From contig CAZBEI010000004.1 in the NCBI GenBank assembly GCA_964490895.1, positions 1-5,041 on the forward strand: a DNA stretch of 5,041 bases, read 5' to 3'. Position 1 is the stretch's first letter. Each line of letters opens with the position of its first letter. Both the position numbers and the translations under genes were made by a program. Under the pieces are notes generated by a model. That model made no database searches and was not told where the DNA came from. It saw nothing but the letters and a program-made list of their open reading frames with translations. This DNA is from JACRAO01 sp964490895. Lineage in GTDB: Bacteria; Bdellovibrionota; UBA1018. This document shows positions 1-5,041 of the stretch, piece by piece.

Positions 1-1597
1 CACATCAGACACCGAAGTTTTACTTTACGCTTTCACGCAATGGGGCACAAAAGTGTTTAGCAAACTGATCGGCATGTTTGCTGTGGCGATCTTAGACACG
101 GTCGAAAAAAAAATCATTTTAGCACGTGATTTTTTTGGAATTAAACCGCTTTATTTTACATTATTTCAAAAAAACATGGCTTTTGCATCCGAAATTAGCC
201 CCCTCCTAAAATTACCTGGAGTTTCAACCAAAGCCCATCCTCAATGTCTTTACGAATACTTGAGATTTGGTGAAACTGATTTTTCAGAAAATACTTTGTT
301 TAAGGACATCCAGCAACTTTCTCCCGGACATTTCTTAGAAGTCCCGCTCGAAAATCCAAGTGATTTTAAAATTCAAAAATATTGGGAGATCCAACTACAA
401 GAGCCCATTGACATCTCTTTTGATGAAGCCGCAAAAAAATTAAGAGATCTTTTTTTTGAAAGCGTCAACTACCATTTGCGCAGTGACGTCCCCTTTGGAG
501 CCACTTTGTCCGGAGGGATTGACTCCTCTGCCATTGTGATGTGCATCCGTCATTTGGTGGGAGCACAGCATGATTTTCCTGTCTTTAGCTACATTGCAGA
601 TGACCCGAAAATTAGCGAAGAAATTTGGATCGACCAAGTAGCCAAAGCGGCAAATGTAAAAACCCACAAAATTTTTCCTCGCTATGAAGACATTGGAGAA
701 GATCTAAGAAAATTAGTCCAAACCCAACAAGAACCCTTTGGAAGCACCAGCATCTATGCACAATATCGCATTTTTGAGGCCGTGAAAAAAAATGGAATAA
801 AAGTAATGCTCGATGGGCAGGGTGCAGATGAACTCCTTGGAGGTTACCGGCCTTATCTCGGAGCCCGCCTTGCCTCTCTGGTTCGAAATCAGGATTGGGG
901 TGAAGCCCTAAAGTTTTATTTTAAAACGTCTCGGCTCCCTGATTTAGGACATAAAAAATTAGCTTTTTATACTGCAAGCCATCTCTTGCCTCATCGATTG
1001 CAAAAACACTTGCGTTCTCTCATTGGTAAAGAGTTTATCCCCTCTTGGTTAAATCAAGAATGGTTTCTTTCTAGAAAGGTCACACCAAAATCAAAACACC
1101 TGATGGGAGGAACTGAGCTTTTAAGAAAAAGCTTGGTTCAAACTTTATGTGAAACCAGCATTCCACACCTCTTGAGATACGAAGATCGAAATTCGATGGC
1201 TTTTTCAATCGAAAGCCGAGTTCCATTTTTAAATCCAAAATTAGTGGAGTTTATTTTTTCTCTGCCAGAATCCTACCTCATCTCACAGGAGGGGACTTCT
1301 AAAGCCGTTTTTCGAGAAGCCATGCGTGGCTATGTCCCTGACGCAATCTTAAATCGCAAAGACAAGATCGGATTTACCACTCCTGAGGCAAAATGGCTAA
1401 AAGAACTCAAAAATCAAATTAACGAACTTGTTTTGAATCAAGAGTCTCTGCTCAAAGTCCCTGTTTTAAATGGAATAGAAGTAAAAAAAGAATGGAACGC
1501 ATTTCAAAAAAGTGGCCAGATGTTTGATTGGCGTTTTTGGAGATGGATTAACTTAATAGAATGGACGAAAGCCTTTCAGGTCAACTTTGATGCTTAA
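1..1597 (+). CDS. asnB: Asparagine synthase (glutamine-hydrolysing)-like amidotransferase, 5'-truncated by window edge
   Basis: Class-II glutamine amidotransferase/asparagine synthase: glutaminase domain followed by an ATP-dependent synthetase domain that transfers ammonia to a carboxylate adenylated by ATP. The frame is open from base 2 (first residues TSDTEVLLYAF) and ends at TAA 1595-1597, giving 531 visible residues. The opening SDTE matches the SDxE glutamine-binding segment near residue 98 of E. coli AsnB, so about 95-100 residues, including the catalytic N-terminal Cys, lie outside the window. The GTG at 53 is an internal Val, not the start. Visible motifs: RDFFGIKPLYF (end of glutaminase domain), the PP-loop SGGIDSS at 509-529, DGQGADELLGGY at 812-847, ESRVPFL at 1211-1231, and KDKIGF around 1358-1375, whose second Lys probably corresponds to the active-site Lys of the family. 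The synthetase domain looks intact. Beside polysaccharide genes the substrate may be a sugar uronate rather than aspartate (inference). Family assignment is firm; the substrate is not, and the symbol is a family label. Confidence 0.95.
   Translation, partial: TSDTEVLLYAFTQWGTKVFSKLIGMFAVAILDTVEKKIILARDFFGIKPLYFTLFQKNMAFASEISPLLKLPGVSTKAHPQCLYEYLRFGETDFSENTLFKDIQQLSPGHFLEVPLENPSDFKIQKYWEIQLQEPIDISFDEAAKKLRDLFFESVNYHLRSDVPFGATLSGGIDSSAIVMCIRHLVGAQHDFPVFSYIADDPKISEEIWIDQVAKAANVKTHKIFPRYEDIGEDLRKLVQTQQEPFGSTSIYAQYRIFEAVKKNGIKVMLDGQGADELLGGYRPYLGARLASLVRNQDWGEALKFYFKTSRLPDLGHKKLAFYTASHLLPHRLQKHLRSLIGKEFIPSWLNQEWFLSRKVTPKSKHLMGGTELLRKSLVQTLCETSIPHLLRYEDRNSMAFSIESRVPFLNPKLVEFIFSLPESYLISQEGTSKAVFREAMRGYVPDAILNRKDKIGFTTPEAKWLKELKNQINELVLNQESLLKVPVLNGIEVKKEWNAFQKSGQMFDWRFWRWINLIEWTKAFQVNFDA
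1577..1581 (+). promoter_or_regulatory. Probable weak ribosome binding site for the polymerase gene
   Basis: CAGGT lies inside the end of the upstream amidotransferase gene, with its AGG ending 9 nt before the ATG at 1590. It supports ATG 1590 over the adjacent in-frame TTG at 1587 and over the in-frame ATG at 1629, although the latter is preceded by a purine-rich GAGAGAGA stretch and cannot be fully excluded. Confidence 0.4.
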
Positions 1598-2912
1598 ACT
1601 GTCTAAACCTGTCCTTTCTAGAGAGAGAATGCTCATTGTCTTGCTGACTTTCTTTTTTTTAACTTCTGTTGCGGTCAACTATGCCACTTTTGTTGTGCCC
1701 AGCTACTACCGCTTAGGATATGTTTTAATAAAACCGCCGTCTTTTATTTTAGGATTATTTTTAATTCTGCTCAGTCTTTTACCGGCCTTTCATTTGCCCA
1801 TTCAAATTGAAAGGCCTTCTCAGTTTGCATATTGGTACCTTTATTTGACAGTTTTTATTCCCAGTGTCTTGATCCCTTATTTTGGAATGGAGTCTCACTT
1901 AAAGCATTTGCTCCTACAAATTACGGTCTTTACACTTTCTTTTTATCTCATTGGGGTGAGCTACCGGTTTCCTTTAAAAAGAATACCTGCCTTCACTTAC
2001 TCGAGTCGTCTTTTTTTTGTGATTATTTTTTTAGTGAGCGTTCTCTTTTATCGACAATTATTTAACATTTTTGGACTCCATCTTGAGCCTACAAATTTTA
2101 AATTTATTTATAGCTTGAGAGAAAATTTTGATAAAATCATGCTTCAACCAGAGAACCGATTTCTGGGTTATTGGATTGCATGGCAAGGAAGCATCATCCA
2201 CCCGTTATTTATTGCTCGTGGACTGGACTATAAAAACTGGTTTTTACTCCTAATCGGTATCTTTGGGCAGTGGGTTATTTATTCTCATACTGGACTAAAA
2301 ACACCCCTTCTTTCTGTTTTATTGCTTTTTGTATTGTGGCTTATTTTTCTAAATAAAAAGAAAATTTCGCCTCTTTTCATCCTCAGCGCCGGAATTTTTT
2401 TAGCCCTCATTGCGGCTCCTATTGATCGAGTGATTGATTCGCCCTGGATCAGTTCTTTGTTTATTCGAAGAACCCTAGTCACTCCTGGACTTTTGACTGG
2501 ATATTATTTTGATTTTTTTTCAACCCATTCGCACACTTATTTTTCGGACAGCTTTTTAAGACATTGGATCCCCTACCCTTATGATCTCCCTGTTCCAAAA
2601 CTCATTGGGCTCAACTATTTTCATCATGTTGAAACCTCTGCTAATGCAAACTTTTTTGCTTCTAGCTATGCTGAACTGGGTTTAATCGGGATGCCTTTGG
2701 TTGGATTTTTACTGTCTGTTTATTTTTTTATTTACGACTCGCTCAGCCAACGGTTTTCTCAGTGTTTTTCTATCCTCATGATTTTATTAGGCACTGTTGC
2801 GCTTTCGAACTCGTCTTTACAAACTTGTCTATTGACCCATGGGCTTTTTTTCTTACTTATTTTACTGGCGCTTATGCCGGTTAAAAGAGAGCACCTCGCA
2901 CCAAAGTTTTAG
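1590..2912 (+). CDS. Polytopic membrane protein, probable O-antigen/repeat-unit polymerase (Wzy-like)
   Basis: Predicted inner-membrane protein of 440 residues (ATG 1590, TAG 2910-2912) with about 11-12 hydrophobic segments, roughly at residues 13-36, 51-70, 79-97, 105-123, 139-157, 190-208, 216-233, 237-255, 258-276, 357-383, 393-411 and 412-430. A long hydrophilic/aromatic loop of about 80 residues (277-356) comes before the last three segments. Wzy proteins usually have this size, topology and large late periplasmic loop; they join undecaprenyl-PP-linked repeat units. Sequence hints are FIRRTLVTPGLLTGYYFDFF (about 291-310) and NANFFASSYAELGLIGMPL (352-370), which resemble the Arg-containing loop and the Asn/Gly-rich end of the loop in oligosaccharide repeat-unit polymerases. 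The start overlaps the upstream stop by 8 nt, suggesting translational coupling. Wzy proteins diverge strongly, so the call rests on topology, these motifs and context. A Wzx flippase is less likely given the large loop; an O-antigen ligase (WaaL) is a real alternative. Confidence 0.68.
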   Translation: MLKLSKPVLSRERMLIVLLTFFFLTSVAVNYATFVVPSYYRLGYVLIKPPSFILGLFLILLSLLPAFHLPIQIERPSQFAYWYLYLTVFIPSVLIPYFGMESHLKHLLLQITVFTLSFYLIGVSYRFPLKRIPAFTYSSRLFFVIIFLVSVLFYRQLFNIFGLHLEPTNFKFIYSLRENFDKIMLQPENRFLGYWIAWQGSIIHPLFIARGLDYKNWFLLLIGIFGQWVIYSHTGLKTPLLSVLLLFVLWLIFLNKKKISPLFILSAGIFLALIAAPIDRVIDSPWISSLFIRRTLVTPGLLTGYYFDFFSTHSHTYFSDSFLRHWIPYPYDLPVPKLIGLNYFHHVETSANANFFASSYAELGLIGMPLVGFLLSVYFFIYDSLSQRFSQCFSILMILLGTVALSNSSLQTCLLTHGLFFLLILLALMPVKREHLAPKF

Positions 2913-2953
2913 GTTGACTCTTTTCGTAAGATAGTGTTCTTTTCATAAAAGCT
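2913..2953. other. Intergenic gap between polymerase and dehydratase genes
   Basis: This 41-nt spacer is the longest non-coding stretch in the window. It holds a TTGACT hexamer (2914-2919) without a good -10 box at 16-18 nt, and a perfect 5-bp inverted repeat CTTTT-CAT-AAAAG (2939-2951) ending 2 nt before the GTG start. The repeat is all A/T apart from its closing C-G pair and is not followed by a T-run, so it is a poor terminator. No clear Shine-Dalgarno sequence precedes the GTG. Confidence 0.5.
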
Positions 2954-4897
2954 GTGACACAAAGACTAAGCCCTACTGTTCGAAGACTCATTGTATTTGC
3001 TTTTGATTTTATGGCTATCGGTGTCTCTTTTTTAGGCGCCTTTTTTTTAAGATTTGATTTTAAAATTCCACCCGAATATTACTCTTTAATCAAAACAGGG
3101 TTGCCCTGGGTTTACCTTTGTCAAACCTTGGTCTTTGCCTCTCAAGGGCTTTACCGTGGGATGTGGTCTTTTGCAAGTCTGCAGGATCTTTTATTAATTT
3201 TTCGATCTGTTTTTTTAGGAGTTTCTCTGACCGTTCTTGTTTTTACAATGAACTGGAATCTGCTCACTGGCTGGCCAAGATCTATTTTTATTTTAGATGG
3301 TTTTTTACTGATCCTGATTTTAGGAGGTGGGCGATTTATTTTTAGATTTTCGAGAGAAGTCGTTCTGTCTTCGAGGAAAAAGAGAAAGAAAGTTTTACTT
3401 GTTGGCGCAGGTCAGACTGCGCATCTAATCGCCAGAGAGTTTTTACAGCGTCCTGAACTCGGTACAAAAATTGTTGGGTTTTTAGACGACAACCCACGGC
3501 TTTCTGGATTTAGGCTCCACGGGATTCCGGTGCTCGGAAGGTTAAATACCATTTCTCGTTGGGTGACTCGGTATCTCCCAAACGAAATCATTATTGCTAT
3601 TCCGAGTTTACCTGGAACTGAGGTCAAAAAAATCCTGTCCGTTGCACAAGAGTTTAATATATTTTGCCGCATTTGCCCTCCTATTCGAGATGCTTTGTTG
3701 GGAAATATTCAACTCAATCAACTTCGTGAAGTCAGAGTAGAAGATCTATTGCGTCGAGATGTGGTCACGATAGACGAAATAGGTTTAGAAAAATTTCTTC
3801 AAAATAAAAGCGTCCTCATCACTGGAGCAGGAGGCAGCATTGGGAGCGAACTGTGTCGGCAGATTTTAAAATACAATCCTCATACTTTAATTCTCTATGA
3901 ACGCTCTGAATACAACCTCTATCGAATTGCGCAAGAATTTCAGGAGGCATTTCCTTCAAAAACAACTGCAACAAAATTAGAGTTTATCATTGGAGATATT
4001 CTGGACAGAAAAAAACTATTCCACACTTTTGATAAGTTTCAGCCCGAACTGGTCCTCCATGCAGCAGCGTACAAACACGTACCCCTCATGGAAGAAAACC
4101 TCGACGAAGCCATTAAAAATAATGTCCTTGGAACTTCTATTTTAGTCCAAGCTGCATCCCAGTTTCATGTCAAAAATTTTGTGCTTATTTCTACAGACAA
4201 AGCCGTACGCCCTACCTCAGTCATGGGAGCTTCTAAAAGAATGGCTGAACTTGTGACTAATAAGCTCGGTCAATCCAAAACAATGAAAACATCAGCAGTG
4301 AGATTCGGAAATGTGTTAGATAGTGAGGGCTCAGTTTTACCGCTTTTCCGTGAGCAGCTCAGTCGGGGCGGGCCGATCACTGTTACGCATCCAGAAGTCA
4401 CTCGCTATTTTATGACGATCCCCGAAGCCTCAAGGCTTGTATTGCAAGCGGCCATGCTTGCAACTGGGGGCGAAGTCTTTTTACTCGATATGGGCCAACC
4501 TATTTTAATTCGAGATTTAGCCGAAGAACTCATCAAACTTTCTGGCCTGAGACCCTATCACGATATCGAAATTGTCTACACTGGCCTTCGAAAAGGAGAA
4601 AAACTCTTCGAAGAACTTCTGATCGAAGATCAACACATAAAGCCGACTACCCACCCAAAGATTTTGGTGTCTTCTAATGAGCTCCTTACAGAAATTCCGC
4701 ACCTTTGGCGAGAAGAACTTGCAAACTTTGCAGAACAATCCATTCTTTATACCACTCAGGATCTCATCAACTGGATTAAACGCTGGGTGCCAGAATACAC
4801 TGGATTTCAGGACCCAGAGCTCTTGAAAAAACAGTCCCCAAACCCAAAAACCAGCGAAGATACAGCTTCTAAGATCCAGTCAAGCCTAATCCATTAA
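2954..4897 (+). CDS. Membrane-anchored UDP-N-acetylhexosamine 4,6-dehydratase (WbpM/PglF/CapD family)
   Basis: Inner-membrane nucleotide-sugar dehydratase that in this family converts UDP-GlcNAc to the 4-keto-6-deoxy intermediate of QuiNAc, FucNAc or bacillosamine-type sugars. The 647 residues fit the full-length WbpM/PglF class (about 600-670). Layout: four hydrophobic segments (about 12-33, 47-66, 78-100, 110-130), a basic linker RKKRKK (141-146), a first Rossmann domain with VGAGQTA (150-156) and VGFLDD (174-179), then the catalytic short-chain dehydrogenase domain with TGAGGSIG (290-297), HAAAYKHVPLME (369-380), STDK (413-416) and MGASK (424-428). Met424 replaces the usual SDR Tyr, giving the S-M-K arrangement known from WbpM and PglF. 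RYFMTIPEA, LDMG and YTGLRKGEKLFEELL complete the C-terminal part. GTG 2954 is the only usable canonical start: the frame is closed by TAA at 2927-2929, and the next ATG (3011) falls within the first membrane segment. An oddity is NVLDSEGSV (453-461), where the family normally has NVLGSxGSV. Exact sugar epimer and product are not determinable here; published symbols include wbpM, pglF and capD. Confidence 0.95.
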   Translation: MTQRLSPTVRRLIVFAFDFMAIGVSFLGAFFLRFDFKIPPEYYSLIKTGLPWVYLCQTLVFASQGLYRGMWSFASLQDLLLIFRSVFLGVSLTVLVFTMNWNLLTGWPRSIFILDGFLLILILGGGRFIFRFSREVVLSSRKKRKKVLLVGAGQTAHLIAREFLQRPELGTKIVGFLDDNPRLSGFRLHGIPVLGRLNTISRWVTRYLPNEIIIAIPSLPGTEVKKILSVAQEFNIFCRICPPIRDALLGNIQLNQLREVRVEDLLRRDVVTIDEIGLEKFLQNKSVLITGAGGSIGSELCRQILKYNPHTLILYERSEYNLYRIAQEFQEAFPSKTTATKLEFIIGDILDRKKLFHTFDKFQPELVLHAAAYKHVPLMEENLDEAIKNNVLGTSILVQAASQFHVKNFVLISTDKAVRPTSVMGASKRMAELVTNKLGQSKTMKTSAVRFGNVLDSEGSVLPLFREQLSRGGPITVTHPEVTRYFMTIPEASRLVLQAAMLATGGEVFLLDMGQPILIRDLAEELIKLSGLRPYHDIEIVYTGLRKGEKLFEELLIEDQHIKPTTHPKILVSSNELLTEIPHLWREELANFAEQSILYTTQDLINWIKRWVPEYTGFQDPELLKKQSPNPKTSEDTASKIQSSLIH

Positions 4898-4904
4898 GAG
4901 AAAG
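4896..4904 (+). promoter_or_regulatory. Probable ribosome binding site for the MBOAT gene
   Basis: The purine stretch AAGAGAAAG begins within the dehydratase stop codon and ends 6 nt before ATG 4911; its GAG core lies about 10 nt upstream. It is a modest match to a Shine-Dalgarno sequence but supports ATG 4911 as the start. Confidence 0.4.
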
Positions 4905-4910
4905 TATAAA

Positions 4911-5041
4911 ATGTCTTTTAATTCAGCAGTTTTTCTTATTTTTCTTTTATGTTTTTTAGTTGGATGGAAACTTCTTGATCGATCTTTACAAGGACGTTGG
5001 ATTTTTATCACGGCTGCGTCTTTTTTCTTTTACGGCTGGTG
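4911..5041 (+). CDS. MBOAT (AlgI-like) O-acyltransferase, N-terminal fragment cut by window edge
   Basis: Only the first 43 codons are visible, beginning ATG 4911, 13 nt after the dehydratase stop, with no stop before the right edge. The translation starts MSFNSAVFLIFLL, crosses one hydrophobic segment (about 6-18), has a short basic stretch (KLLDRSLQGR, 20-29) and enters a second segment ending ASFFFYGW. This pattern (M-x-F-x-S start, one membrane helix, short basic loop, then ASxxFYxW) is typical of the N-terminus of AlgI-like MBOAT proteins. These polytopic membrane enzymes of about 460-520 residues move acyl groups, usually acetyl, to periplasmic glycans, often with an AlgJ/AlgX-like or SGNH partner encoded nearby. 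The catalytic His region lies outside the window. Short spacing suggests cotranscription with the dehydratase. The family call is good but rests on a short stretch; the substrate is inferred from context. Confidence 0.8.
   Translation, partial: MSFNSAVFLIFLLCFLVGWKLLDRSLQGRWIFITAASFFFYGW

Noticed and set aside
53..55. GTG at 53 as the start of the asparagine synthase gene
   Set aside because: The same frame is open to base 2 and encodes TSDTEVLLYAF, a conserved glutaminase-domain segment, so this GTG is an internal Val codon and the gene begins before the window.
440..667. Minus-strand ORF of 75 codons, and other minus-strand ORFs at 2285-2482, 3412-3672 and 4517-4738
   Set aside because: All lie opposite well-supported coding sequence and show no recognisable domain or plausible independent context; they are antisense shadows.
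1832..2065. Plus-strand out-of-frame ORF inside the polymerase gene (and a similar one at 3118-3345 in the dehydratase gene)
   Set aside because: Each sits in an alternative frame of a longer gene whose own frame is continuous and family-consistent; neither has a convincing ribosome site or domain.
2914..2950. Promoter before the dehydratase gene, from TTGACT at 2914-2919
   Set aside because: No TATAAT-like hexamer sits 16-18 nt downstream (TTCTTT occupies that place); TAAGAT at 2927 is only 7 nt away. The tight gene packing also argues for read-through.
2939..2951. Inverted repeat CTTTT-CAT-AAAAG as a terminator or operator
   Set aside because: The stem is only 5 bp and nearly all A/T, no T-run follows, and such short repeats are expected by chance in this composition.
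1..5041. Mobile element, CRISPR array, tRNA/rRNA or a new defence-type system
   Set aside because: I found no terminal repeats, transposase or integrase motifs, spaced direct repeats or tRNA-like folds; coding density and gene families all fit a polysaccharide biosynthesis operon.

Overview
The window is a run of four same-strand (+) genes from what looks like a surface-polysaccharide (O-antigen or capsule/exopolysaccharide type) biosynthesis locus. The DNA is AT-rich by eye, with many 7-9 nt runs of A or T inside coding sequence and A/T-ending codons preferred. The gene content (Wzy-type polymerase candidate, WbpM/PglF-type sugar dehydratase, AlgI-like MBOAT acyltransferase) suggests a Gram-negative or other envelope-polysaccharide-producing bacterium. 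I cannot assign a genus from this sequence alone.

Layout. (1) Positions 1-1597: the 3' part of a glutamine-hydrolysing asparagine synthase-like amidotransferase. The reading frame is open from the first base, so the true start lies to the left of the window. (2) Positions 1590-2912: a polytopic membrane protein of 440 residues, best explained as an O-antigen/oligosaccharide repeat-unit polymerase (Wzy-like). Its start overlaps the previous stop by 8 nt. (3) Positions 2913-2953: a 41-nt gap with no convincing promoter or terminator. (4) Positions 2954-4897: a 647-residue membrane-anchored nucleotide-sugar 4,6-dehydratase (WbpM/PglF/CapD family) with four N-terminal membrane segments and two Rossmann domains. 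(5) Positions 4911-5041: the first 43 codons of an AlgI-like MBOAT O-acyltransferase, cut by the right edge. Non-coding DNA totals only 54 nt, and no stretch over 300 bases lacks a gene.

How the genes may work together (inference). The dehydratase would supply a UDP-4-keto-6-deoxy-HexNAc intermediate for a 6-deoxy or amino sugar. The asparagine synthase homologue, in this setting, more plausibly amidates a sugar carboxylate (uronic acid to uronamide) than makes asparagine. The polymerase would join lipid-linked repeat units at the periplasmic face. The MBOAT protein would pass acyl (probably acetyl) groups across the membrane to decorate the glycan. The tight spacing suggests one operon. I saw no mobile element, CRISPR array, RNA gene or clearly undescribed system. 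The points most worth checking are the substrate of the amidotransferase, the divergent polymerase, and two unusual residues in an otherwise conserved dehydratase motif.
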